NCBI RefSeq assembly: GCF_946151055.1
Contig: NZ_CAMGYZ010000002.1
Coordinates: forward strand, 372,001 to 436,000
Source: Bacillus sp. Marseille-Q3570
GTDB lineage: Bacteria > Bacillota > Bacilli > Bacillales > Fictibacillaceae
Direction of reading: 5' to 3'
DNA: 64,000 nucleotides
In this document: positions 16,141 to 23,980 of the stretch, piece by piece
Position numbering within the stretch: the stretch's first letter is position 1
How the letters are laid out: each line of letters starts with the position of its first letter
Position numbers and translations under genes: made by a program
The notes under the pieces: model-generated
Database searches by the model: none
Seen by the model: the letters and a program-made list of their open reading frames with translations, nothing else
What the model was told of the DNA's origin: nothing

Positions 16141-17511
16141 ATGGAAGCATCAGGAGCACAAATGATTTTAGGATTAGTTCTCGGAGTATTCTTACTGATT
16201 TTCCTGGTTTTACGTACAAAAATCCATGCCTTTCTAGCATTGATCATCGCAGCATCCATTACTGGAATCGTCGGGGGGATGAAAGCCCCTGACGTGGTCG
16301 ATGCCATCACCACCGGCTTTGGCACCACCCTCGGCTCTATCGGTATTGTCATCGGTTTCGGTGTAATGATGGGACGAATATTAGAAGTTTCAGGGGCTGC
16401 GGAAAGGCTAGCCTATAGTTTTATAAAATGGTTAGGAAAGCGAAAAGAAGAATGGGCGATGGCTGTGACAGGGTATGTCGTTTCCATACCTATCTTTGTA
16501 GACTCCGCTTTCGTCATTTTAGCCCCTCTTGCGAAAGCGCTATCAAAAAAGACTGGGAAATCTGTTGTAGCGTTAGGTGTGGCACTTGGTGTCGGTCTAG
16601 CTGTCACACACCATGCTGTACCCCCTACTCCTGGACCGTTAGGCGTTGCGGGAATCTTCGGTGTTGATGTAGGATGGATGATCCTTACCGGTTTGATTTT
16701 TGCAGTACCTCTGATCATCGTCGGAGTTTATTACGCAAAATGGATCGGTAAAAAAATCTACCAGCTTCCAGATGAAGATGGCCTCGGGTTTGTAAGACCT
16801 GATATGCCCCAAACGTTAGAAGAATACTATGAAATGCAAGAGAATAAAAACTTACCGTCCTTATTACGATCATCTTTACCGATTCTGGTACCGATCATTT
16901 TGATCTTCTTGAATACAACGGTTGCAGCAATTGGACTTGAAGGTGGGATTTATGGGATTATCACATTCCTCGGAGCTCCAATCATTGCAGTTGGAATTGG
17001 TCTTATCTTTGCAATCTACGGATTATACAATCATGTGAAACAATCGACTGCAATTGACCGTATGGAGGAAGGAATAAAAGATGCGGGTATCATTTTACTC
17101 GTGACTGGTGCAGGTGGAGCTTTAGGTAACGTACTGAGAGAAAGCGGTGCAGGAGATTATATCGCGGAACAGATCGCGCAAACCGCCCTGCCGGCTATAC
17201 TGCTGCCATTCGTCATCGCTAGTATCGTCCGATTGATTCAAGGAAGTGGTACCGTAGCGATGATTACGGGTGCATCCATCTCAGCACCAATATTGGCAGG
17301 CCTTGATGTCAATATGGTACTGGCTGCCCAGGCAGCAACCCTTGGTGCAATGGTATTCTCTTATTTCAACGACAGCTTATTCTGGGTTGTGAACCGTATG
17401 TTGGGAATTAAAAATGTGAAAGAACAGATCCTGACATGGTCTATTCCTACAACCGTTGTATGGGCAGCTTCCCTTGTATTGTTACTCGTTGCAAACCTGA
17501 TCGTAGGCTAA
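16141..17511 (+). CDS. GntP-family permease, probably for a four-carbon sugar acid
   Basis: A 456-residue membrane transporter with about 12 hydrophobic segments, HHAVPPTPGPLGVAGIFGVD (about residues 158-177) and IQGSGTVAMITGAS (about 363-376), the same motifs as GntP at 1739-3085. The ATG at 16141 follows TAGGAGG, 32 nt after pdxA2. Its position as the last gene of the kinase-dehydrogenase operon implies import of the kinase substrate, probably D-threonate or D-erythronate, not gluconate. Confidence 0.85.
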   Translation: MEASGAQMILGLVLGVFLLIFLVLRTKIHAFLALIIAASITGIVGGMKAPDVVDAITTGFGTTLGSIGIVIGFGVMMGRILEVSGAAERLAYSFIKWLGKRKEEWAMAVTGYVVSIPIFVDSAFVILAPLAKALSKKTGKSVVALGVALGVGLAVTHHAVPPTPGPLGVAGIFGVDVGWMILTGLIFAVPLIIVGVYYAKWIGKKIYQLPDEDGLGFVRPDMPQTLEEYYEMQENKNLPSLLRSSLPILVPIILIFLNTTVAAIGLEGGIYGIITFLGAPIIAVGIGLIFAIYGLYNHVKQSTAIDRMEEGIKDAGIILLVTGAGGALGNVLRESGAGDYIAEQIAQTALPAILLPFVIASIVRLIQGSGTVAMITGASISAPILAGLDVNMVLAAQAATLGAMVFSYFNDSLFWVVNRMLGIKNVKEQILTWSIPTTVVWAASLVLLLVANLIVG

Positions 17512-17543
17512 GCATAGAACAAAAGTTTAATAGAATCATTTAA

Positions 17544-17590
17544 AATACAAAGGGACTGACACTTTCAATTAGGTCAGTCCCTTTGTATTT
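17544..17590. terminator. Terminator of the acid-sugar operon
   Basis: AATACAAAGGGACTGAC and GTCAGTCCCTTTGTATT pair perfectly over 17 bp around a 12-nt loop. It is about 35 nt after the permease stop. Confidence 0.88.
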
Positions 17591-17591
17591 G

Positions 17592-17650
17592 GTGCCAGGC
17601 ACGGTTTCAGAAGCCTTGATAGTATTGACATTTAAATCTGTGCCTGGCAC
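17592..17650. repeat. GTGCCWGGCAC palindrome pair, 48-bp period
   Basis: GTGCCAGGCAC at 17592-17602 and GTGCCTGGCAC at 17640-17650, 48 bp apart, between the acid-sugar operon terminator and the helicase stop. Confidence 0.75.
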
Positions 17651-17660
17651 CCAATCTAAT

Positions 17661-19787
17661 TCATAAATTCAGTTTTGTACGGACCAGAGGGGTTAGTTCA
17701 TTTTCATACAACACCCAGAGTTGGTGAAGGGCTCTTGTACATCCTACGTATAACAGCTTTGCATCCTCATCGTTGAATTGGTAATTGCTTGGATCTGTAT
17801 CGAGTATCAACACCGCATCGAATTCCAATCCTTTCGTGAGATAGACTGGTATGACGGAGATCCCTCCTTGATAGCCAGTCTGGTCTGCTGTAATCAAAGA
17901 TGCCTTTATCCCTTCATCCATCAACCTTTCATGGATCTCTGCACAAATTTTAGCTGTCCTTCCAACAATGGCAATGCTTTGTGCTCCTGAGCTTTGTATC
18001 CGTTCCAAGATGGATAGAACCTTTTTCATTCGTTCAGTCTTAGTCACCTTTATCTCCCTGACAGGTTCACCGCTTCGGAAAACAGGCTTCGCAAGCCCGC
18101 TTGTATGACGCATGTTTTGTAAGATCCGGTTGGCATATTCGATGATCTCCAATGTAGATCGGTAACTCCTCTCCATTTGGACATAGTTCGAATTACCTTC
18201 CCCGAATACATCGATGAATTCTTGCCATTTTTCAATCCCTCTGTATGAGTGGATTCCCTGTGAAACATCACCGAGAATTGTGAACGAATCCTCACGTACA
18301 TTTGATTTCAACACCTCGATATGAAAAGGCGAGAAATCCTGTGCCTCATCAATGACCAGATGCTGATAGATGAACTGTTTATCCATACCCGATAGTTTTT
18401 GGTGGATCCAAATGAGTGCAGGTAAGTCTTCTGCACTAACTTCCCTTTTGTTCATCCGCTTCCTTGTATCTTCAATGATTTCAGCAGAAAGAAAGTCTTG
18501 AAAAGGGCGAGCAAAATCTTGTATCGTCTTTTTCTTGTACAGCTCTTTATAAAATGTGAAAGCACTGTGATCCGGCCAGGCTTTCATATATGTTTTAATT
18601 TGTTTATCCGCTGTTTTCTTTCGTTCTTTACGTTCATGAGGCAACATCTCTTCTACCTGTTGCTTCGCCCATGACTTCAACCGGTTCAATATCCGGTTCC
18701 TGCGCATGGCAATCGGAAAATGCCTCTGTTCCTCATTCCATTTTTTTATAAAAGATACTGACAACACACAACCATCCCAGAGCTTCAAATCTGAATCCGG
18801 AATCATTTTCTTCTCAAAATCATCCAGCGCTTCCTCGATCACATCTTTATAAGCCAATGACCCTTTTAATCTACCTGATTCCCGGGCAATGATGGCCACT
18901 GTCGACCTGCTGGAGAAAATGCTTTCCAATTCACCGCTACCATCAGAAACCGTCATCTGTTCTCCCAGGACCTCTACCGCCCATTCATTGAATGTATTCT
19001 GTTGGATCCCACCTACCCCAAGTTCAGGTAGGACATTTGAGATATAGTCCAGAAACATTCGGTTTGGCGCGAATATGATCATCCGATTGGCACTGAGGTG
19101 ATCTCTGTAATGGTATAAAAGATAGGCCAGTCGATGGAGGGCGACTGTCGTTTTTCCCGAACCTGCAACCCCCTGGATAATAAGCGGTTGGTTCTTTTCA
19201 GCTCGGATGATATGATTTTGCTCGGCCTGGATGGTAGAAACGATATCACGTAACCGGTTGTCTTTCCGATCACCTAACCGGTAAAGTAAAAATTCATCTG
19301 TGCCACCAGCTTCTGTACTGCCTTTTACATAGGTATCGACAACACGTTGGAGCTGCTGTTTACGGATGACCACATTCCGTTTCAGTTGGATATCACCTTC
19401 AACTTTGCCTTCTGGCGATATATAGTAGATTTCCTCTTCACCACCACTATACGAATAAAAAAGGCTGGCAACAGGAGCACGCCAGTCAATAACCATAAGA
19501 TCGTTCGACGCTTCCTTCGAAACACCAACCTTCCCTATGTAGATTTCATCTGGTTGGTCATTTCCTTCTACATTGAAGTCGAGTCGTCCGAAAAAGGGCT
19601 CCTCCTCCGCTATCCGAAGGTTCTTTCGAGCTTGTTCCCGCCGCTCATCGAGAGCCTGCTCCGTTATATCCTCCCCGAAATACCTGGGGACTTCCTCCAA
19701 CTTCTTTATCTGACTTTCGATCTCTGCAGCAATTTTTTCGAGTTGCTGCTTCTCCATATCAAAGGCACTTTGAATCTTATTCTTCAC
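17661..19787 (-). CDS. HelD-like UvrD/Rep-superfamily ATPase
   Basis: A 708-residue superfamily 1 helicase-like protein. The N-terminal 60 residues are a Glu/Arg-rich coiled coil, followed by the HelD-type region YIGKVGVS and DWRAPVASLFY (residues 83-111). Walker A is GVAGSGKT (206-213), with VIDEAQDFSP as Walker B near 475 and a UvrD C-terminal domain ending VYLTKGLEFDAVLI and LLYVGCTRALHQLW. HelD proteins of Gram-positives bind RNA polymerase and release stalled complexes; B. subtilis HelD is about 774 residues, so this is a somewhat shorter member. ATG at 19787 follows GGAGGTAACTG. It is a single gene. Confidence 0.83.
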   Translation of the reverse strand: MKNKIQSAFDMEKQQLEKIAAEIESQIKKLEEVPRYFGEDITEQALDERREQARKNLRIAEEEPFFGRLDFNVEGNDQPDEIYIGKVGVSKEASNDLMVIDWRAPVASLFYSYSGGEEEIYYISPEGKVEGDIQLKRNVVIRKQQLQRVVDTYVKGSTEAGGTDEFLLYRLGDRKDNRLRDIVSTIQAEQNHIIRAEKNQPLIIQGVAGSGKTTVALHRLAYLLYHYRDHLSANRMIIFAPNRMFLDYISNVLPELGVGGIQQNTFNEWAVEVLGEQMTVSDGSGELESIFSSRSTVAIIARESGRLKGSLAYKDVIEEALDDFEKKMIPDSDLKLWDGCVLSVSFIKKWNEEQRHFPIAMRRNRILNRLKSWAKQQVEEMLPHERKERKKTADKQIKTYMKAWPDHSAFTFYKELYKKKTIQDFARPFQDFLSAEIIEDTRKRMNKREVSAEDLPALIWIHQKLSGMDKQFIYQHLVIDEAQDFSPFHIEVLKSNVREDSFTILGDVSQGIHSYRGIEKWQEFIDVFGEGNSNYVQMERSYRSTLEIIEYANRILQNMRHTSGLAKPVFRSGEPVREIKVTKTERMKKVLSILERIQSSGAQSIAIVGRTAKICAEIHERLMDEGIKASLITADQTGYQGGISVIPVYLTKGLEFDAVLILDTDPSNYQFNDEDAKLLYVGCTRALHQLWVLYENELTPLVRTKLNL

Positions 19788-19907
19788 GTTCAGTTACCTC
19801 CTTAGCGTTTTCGTCTGAAAAGTCAGACGGAAAAATCATTTTACCAGAGTTTGGAACCCTCAACAAGGTAAACTTACAAGACAACCCAATAAAGAACATG
19901 CCGAATG

Positions 19908-19997
19908 TAAAGAAAACTTGGCTCAGCCAAGCAATTCTGCAGGCTGAGCCTTAGTTGCGCTTATATTGACGAAAAAATATTCTTTAAGTGCAAAAAT
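19908..19997. repeat. Family A two-hairpin repeat
   Basis: TGTAAAGAAAACTTGGCTCAGCCAAG, with CTTGGCTCAGCCAAG as hairpin, then TGCAGGCTGAGCCTTAGTTG and a TATTCTTTAAGTG end. It lies between the helicase start and the ArsA gene end. Confidence 0.68.
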
Positions 19998-20036
19998 GCC
20001 TGGACCTCCCATAAGAGACCCAGACATTTCTTTTTT
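19996..20036. terminator. Terminator of the ArsA-family gene cluster
   Basis: On the minus strand AAATGTCTGGGTCTC and GGTCCAGGCATTTT pair around a short loop and end in a T run, about 20 nt after the ATPase stop. Confidence 0.7.
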
Positions 20037-20056
20037 CGCATCTTACATAATTTATC

Positions 20057-21010
20057 TTATTGAAACAGTTCTTCTTGCATTGCTTCACTGATTCGGTCTA
20101 ACGCTTCTAGCGTGGAAACGTCACCATCGAGGAGTGGAATGAAAATTTTCTCTAGCTGATTGAATTTCGTATCGATCATTTGGAGATATTCCTTTTCCTG
20201 TTCCTTTCGATTGCGGAGGAAAGAACTGTCTTCCACATCAGGTAAGAGCTTGTTGACTACGAGTGTATTGACGAGCAAATCGTGTTTTCTCAACATTTCG
20301 ACTGCTTTTTCCGTTTCTAAAATCGGAAGCCGTTCTGCGTTCAATACAAATACATACTCCGTCAGTGAATCATCTAATAATATTTTCCGTACTTCAGCGA
20401 AACGCTCTTTCCTTTTATCAAGGATGTCATAGATCGGGTCCTCTACCGGTTCCCCGTCTCCCATCCATGCAGAAAAATTTTTATTCAAGTTTTCACGTCT
20501 TTTCAGCATCCCGTCGATCCAGGCCCCCATCAACTCCGGCAGGGTCAACAGCCTGATCGTATGCCCGGTTGGAGCTGTATCGAAAACGATCGTATCGAAC
20601 GAACCTTTTTCATCTAAAATGATTGATACAAGTCGATCGAACATTGCTGCTTCATCGGCTCCCGGAGAACTTCCAGCAAGGTCGATCTGACGATGGACTT
20701 CCTCTACCATTTTCGCTTTGACAAGACCTTTGAGGTTATCTTTTACGCCATCAAGATAACGTTTTGTTTCTTCATTCGGGTCGATTTCGATTGCAAAAAG
20801 GTTCTCCGATAATAGCTTTGGCTTTCCAGATAATCGTTTATGGAAAATGTCCCCTACATTATGAGCCGGGTCAGTCGAAACCAACAACGTTTTCTGCCCT
20901 TTTCTTGCTGACGTCAATGCAAATGCTGAGGCTGACGTCGATTTCCCCACTCCACCTTTTCCACCAAAAAATACGATTTGTTTATTTACAATCTTCTTCA
21001 CACACCTCAC
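20057..21010 (-). CDS. ArsA/Get3-family ATPase
   Basis: Single-domain P-loop ATPase of 317 residues. Motifs: deviant Walker A FFGGKGGVGKST (residues 14-25), STDPAHNVGD (switch region, about 45-54), SSPGADEAAMFDRL (about 113-126) and the family signature FDTAPTGHTIRLLTLPE (about 140-156). Apart from one Cys at position 3 (absent if the GTG at 21001 is used) it has no cysteine, so it lacks both the ArsA metal-binding Cys triad and the Get3 CxxC zinc site. The start is a GTG. It is the third gene after a thioredoxin-fold (candidate seleno)protein and a Cys-Cys-tailed protein. No arsB, acr3 or arsR is nearby, so arsenic efflux is not implied. Confidence 0.85.
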   Translation of the reverse strand: MRCVKKIVNKQIVFFGGKGGVGKSTSASAFALTSARKGQKTLLVSTDPAHNVGDIFHKRLSGKPKLLSENLFAIEIDPNEETKRYLDGVKDNLKGLVKAKMVEEVHRQIDLAGSSPGADEAAMFDRLVSIILDEKGSFDTIVFDTAPTGHTIRLLTLPELMGAWIDGMLKRRENLNKNFSAWMGDGEPVEDPIYDILDKRKERFAEVRKILLDDSLTEYVFVLNAERLPILETEKAVEMLRKHDLLVNTLVVNKLLPDVEDSSFLRNRKEQEKEYLQMIDTKFNQLEKIFIPLLDGDVSTLEALDRISEAMQEELFQ

Positions 21011-21019
21011 AACCTCTCA

Positions 21020-21289
21020 TCAACAACAACGAATTCCTTCCAATGGTGACTTTTCCATTCCCATCCGTAGATGCCAATCATGGAACTTCTCCAGAATCGA
21101 TGGATACAGTTCAAGTGTATAATATGAAACTGGATTCGGAATTCCGAGTAATTCTGAAAAGCATAACAATAAAAACAGATCATCCTCATCGCGAAGCTCC
21201 CGCTTGATCTCTGTTTTATGATTATGGCTTAATATTTCATCATATAATTCGATCAGTCTTTTAAAAGACCACTTCGCTTCAGTCATCAT
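21020..21289 (-). CDS. Small protein ending in Cys-Cys (cory-CC-star-like)
   Basis: An 89-residue soluble protein. Its core FSELLGIPNPVSYYTLELYP, the following FHDWHLRMGM and the extreme C-terminal Cys-Cys (IRCC then tandem stops TGATGA) match what I remember of the family named cory-CC-star, which is found beside ArsA-like ATPases; I could not search to confirm. Adjacent ATGs at 21289 and 21286 follow GGGGTGA. It is 11 nt after the thioredoxin-fold gene and 9 nt before the ATPase GTG, in the same frame as the ATPase. The vicinal Cys pair could bind a soft metal(loid) or act in thiol exchange; this is inference. Confidence 0.78.
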   Translation of the reverse strand: MMTEAKWSFKRLIELYDEILSHNHKTEIKRELRDEDDLFLLLCFSELLGIPNPVSYYTLELYPSILEKFHDWHLRMGMEKSPLEGIRCC

Positions 21290-21300
21290 CACTCACCCCG

Positions 21301-21696
21301 CTAGTTCATTTCTTGTTGTATACGTTTTAATAGTTCCTTATTCGACTGGCTATGATTATTATTAATCCACCGTCCGTTCATGAAAACCGCTCCACGGCGG
21401 GCTCTCCAAAAAAGATTCTTGAGAACATCAAGTAATCCTATTCTACCATGTCGGACCTGACTAAACATATAAACCGCAATGGAAATCAGATTTCGTGGAT
21501 CTGCATAAACAAGGTTCACCTGATCCCCATATTCTTTTACAATTTGCTGATACAATACACCGATTTCCTGCATCTCTTTCCGATCATCTTCAAATTGATC
21601 TGACATACTGATGAACCCTTCACCAGAAACACCACCGCATCAGCCTCCGCCTATCTCAGGCAATACACGTATGACAAGGATTTCGTGTTTCATCAT
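21301..21696 (-). CDS. Candidate selenoprotein: thioredoxin-fold protein with U-C motif (in-frame TGA)
   Basis: Read through the single in-frame TGA at 21640-21642, this is a 130-131 residue protein. A first strand (HEILVIRVLPE) is followed by Gly-Gly-Gly-Sec-Cys-Gly-Gly, a helix (FEDDRKEMQEIGVLYQQIV), a second strand (QVNLVYADPRN), another helix and a strand-turn AVFMNGRWI: a beta-alpha-beta thioredoxin-like plan with the redox pair where thioredoxin-fold and ArsD-type proteins carry their Cys. Adjacent ATGs at 21696 and 21693 follow a strong AAAAGGGGA site, so the part before the TGA has its own start. If TGA is a stop, translation could restart at ATG 21606 (AAGGG upstream), giving 101 residues without the U-C motif. 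A nonsense mutation is the main alternative. Confidence 0.6.
21608..21643 (-). promoter_or_regulatory. SECIS-like stem-loop at the in-frame TGA
   Basis: CTGATG (21643-21638, containing the TGA) pairs perfectly with CATCAG (21613-21608). Inside it TTTC/GAAG closes a TGGT loop (21625-21622) that starts 14 nt after the TGA. Bacterial SECIS elements have a short hairpin soon after the UGA with a G at the start of the loop; spacing here is slightly shorter than usual. The assignment is an inference. Confidence 0.45.
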
Positions 21697-21716
21697 CGAT
21701 TCCCCTTTTCAATTCA

Positions 21717-21747
21717 TTCAAAAAGGGGAGCAGTTTCCCGCCCCCCC
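21717..21747. terminator. Terminator after cstA
   Basis: On the minus strand GGGGGGC and GCTCCCC pair (one G-U) around an 8-nt loop and are followed by TTTTT. It separates cstA from the ArsA cluster, which therefore probably has its own promoter or depends on read-through. Confidence 0.6.
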
Positions 21748-21763
21748 TCAAGCCATCAATTTA

Positions 21764-23506
21764 TCAAGCCGTTTTATCCATATCAGATGGATCTTGTTTT
21801 TTACTCAAAACTTGGAAAGCTTCTATGATGATCCATAGAGCGAATCCAAGAATCAATGCACCGAAGATGAACAACAAGACATTCGTATCCGCTGCTCCTG
21901 CACCAGACCATTCGAAAATGACCTGTTTACCCATCGCCCAGACAGTCATGAAGAGGACGAACACCATGGGTATGAATGTTGGCATGAAATTCCGCCCTTG
22001 CTTTTTCAACCAGATCGAGACAAGAAGCAAACTGATTCCTGCTAATAGCTGGTTGGATGTACCGAATAACGGCCATAGCAAGTATCCGCCAGAGCCGAAT
22101 CCATTCGGTCCTTCTGGAAGCAGAACCAACATAGCACTTGTACCAACAGCGATCGATGTTGCAACATGTGCCTTCGTCAATGCTGGAAGCTTGTACTCAG
22201 TTCCAAGCTCTGAAATGATGTAACGCATCAAACGAACTGAAGTATCAAGAGAGGTTGCCGCAAAACTGATGACGATGACGGCTACGATCGTCGATGCGAT
22301 ATTAGCAGGAATTCCTACACCTGATGCAAGTACCCCTGCACCGCCGATGAAGTTTCCTAGACCTCCAGCACTTGCTGCAGCGAAACTGCTATAAGCTGCT
22401 GTGAAGTCAGCTCCAGTTGCAAAGAACGTCGTTACAGCAATGATTGCAAGTAACGCGAGCATCCCTTCCCCAACAGCACCAAGATAACCTACGAATTTAG
22501 CATCCGTTTCCTTATCAAGCTGTTTAGAGGAAGTTCCAGATGCGACTAGACCATGGAAGCCTGAAATCGCACCGCAGGCAATCGTGATGAATAAGAGCGG
22601 CCACATCGATATATCAGTACCTGAATTTACCGCTGGTGCAGTGATTTCCGGGTTTGTGAAGAGTACACCCAAGTAAAGGATGACCAAACCAAGGACAAGT
22701 TGATGAGAGTTGATATAATCCCTTGGCTGCAATAGCTTCCATACAGGTAGAGTAGAAGCGATATACACATAAACCATCAATACAATGATCCAGACTAAGA
22801 ACGCCATCGAGACGCCGTTCAATCCGAACATGACAGTGTTTTCTTCTCCGCCGAACCATTTGACTAGGTCGATTTTAAGGACGTCGAATTGAGAAGCGAG
22901 AACTGCAGCACCATACATGAATGCAAGTGCGACAATGGATGGCAACAACATGCTCCGACTTTTTTTATAAACTGCATACCCGATCCAGATCGCCAATGGA
23001 ATCTGGATGAAAATCGATAATACCGTAGCTGGGAAGTTAACGAACAGGTTGGCGATGACCCATGCAAACACTGCGTTAACCATCAATACGAGAATCAATA
23101 TGATGAATAAGAACAAAATCTTTGCTCGATGACCGATCAATTTGTTTGCAATGGTACCAACAGATTGACCTTTGTTACGTACAGATAATACGAGTGCTCC
23201 GAAATCATGCACACCGGCTGCGAATACGGTTCCAAGAATGACCCATATCACTGCCGGAAGCCAGCCCCAATAAACAGCTATTGCCGGCCCCACAATCGGT
23301 GCCGCTCCTGCTACCGAGCTGTAATGATGCCCCCACAATACAAATCGATTTGTAGGAACAAAGTCGACCCCATCTTTGTATTTATGTGCTGGAGTCTCAA
23401 AATTCGCGTCAAGCTTGTAAATCTTTTCAGCTATGAATTTTGCATAATAGCGATAGCCTAGTAAAAAGATCGCTATTCCAATTACTGCCAAAAGCAAACT
23501 ACTCAT
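21764..23506 (-). CDS. cstA: CstA-family carbon-starvation transporter
   Basis: Integral membrane protein of 580 residues with many predicted membrane segments. Family motifs include FVLWGHHYSSVAGAAPIVGP (about residues 56-75), AAGVHDFGALVLSVRNKGQS (about 95-114) and FAATSLDTSVRLMRYI (about 420-435). CstA/BtsT proteins import pyruvate or peptides when carbon is scarce. A cre-like site (CGTAACCGCTGTCA, 23551-23564) lies about 45 bp upstream, fitting catabolite repression. The ATG at 23506 follows AAGGGAGGGG. Monocistronic: terminators or repeats flank both sides. Confidence 0.9.
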   Translation of the reverse strand: MSSLLLAVIGIAIFLLGYRYYAKFIAEKIYKLDANFETPAHKYKDGVDFVPTNRFVLWGHHYSSVAGAAPIVGPAIAVYWGWLPAVIWVILGTVFAAGVHDFGALVLSVRNKGQSVGTIANKLIGHRAKILFLFIILILVLMVNAVFAWVIANLFVNFPATVLSIFIQIPLAIWIGYAVYKKSRSMLLPSIVALAFMYGAAVLASQFDVLKIDLVKWFGGEENTVMFGLNGVSMAFLVWIIVLMVYVYIASTLPVWKLLQPRDYINSHQLVLGLVILYLGVLFTNPEITAPAVNSGTDISMWPLLFITIACGAISGFHGLVASGTSSKQLDKETDAKFVGYLGAVGEGMLALLAIIAVTTFFATGADFTAAYSSFAAASAGGLGNFIGGAGVLASGVGIPANIASTIVAVIVISFAATSLDTSVRLMRYIISELGTEYKLPALTKAHVATSIAVGTSAMLVLLPEGPNGFGSGGYLLWPLFGTSNQLLAGISLLLVSIWLKKQGRNFMPTFIPMVFVLFMTVWAMGKQVIFEWSGAGAADTNVLLFIFGALILGFALWIIIEAFQVLSKKQDPSDMDKTA

Positions 23507-23550
23507 TACCTACCCCTCCCTTGTCTCATTACTACTATCGTAGGCAAAGA

Positions 23551-23564
23551 CGTAACCGCTGTCA
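23551..23564. promoter_or_regulatory. cre-like site upstream of cstA
   Basis: CGTAACCGCTGTCA matches TGNAANCGNTNNCA at all fixed positions but the first. Placed about 45 bp upstream of the cstA start. Confidence 0.4.
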
Positions 23565-23792
23565 ATATAATTAAAGAAAATTCAGAATGTTGGTATTTAT
23601 AGGATAATTGGAATAAGACTGATTTACCTCTTAAATACACATTGTAGAGAATGCTTTTTGCTGGAAATCGATATTTGTTTATCATGTCGTTTGGCCGATA
23701 GTTGCTTCTTTTTGATCATATAAGTCCCATTTTCTTTTAGCGGTATAAATGTCAAATCTGGCCACATAGTGTACGAGTACGATTTGGGTCGT

Positions 23793-23941
23793 TATGAAAA
23801 CTTGGCAAAGCCAAGCCTATGCGTAGGCTGAGCTATTGGTTCCTCGAAAAAGCAATTGCTTTTCCTTCGTGCGGTGTATTGCTTCCAAAGTTACCAGCTT
23901 GTGCACTGTGAAGAAAGTACTTTATTCTTTCTTCAACTGAA
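23793..23941. repeat. Family A repeat, enlarged copy
   Basis: Begins GAAAACTTGGCAAAGCCAAGCC with the usual hairpin and ends GAAGAAAGTACTTTATTCTTTCTTC, but about 50-70 bp of other sequence (including AAAAAGCAATTGCTTTT) sit between the two hairpins. The rest of 23507-23980 shows no gene. Confidence 0.55.
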
Positions 23942-23942
23942 A

Positions 23943-23969
23943 AAAGACCGGGATTTCTCCCGGTCTTCC
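23943..23969. terminator. Terminator of the acidic secreted protein gene
   Basis: AAGACCGGGA and TCCCGGTCTT form a compact perfect stem with a short loop and A/T tails, just after the stop of the gene at 23981. Confidence 0.8.
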
Positions 23970-23980
23970 TAAGCTTAACG

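Noticed and set aside
20057-21010. ArsA-type ATPase as part of arsenic resistance
   Set aside because: No arsR, arsB, acr3 or arsC nearby, and the ATPase lacks the metal-binding cysteines of ArsA.
21014-21022. Tandem TGATGA considered as Sec codons fusing the CC protein to the ATPase
   Set aside because: Two adjacent TGA codons, a following GTG start with nearby ribosome-like sequence, and family memory of a CC terminus all favour true stops.
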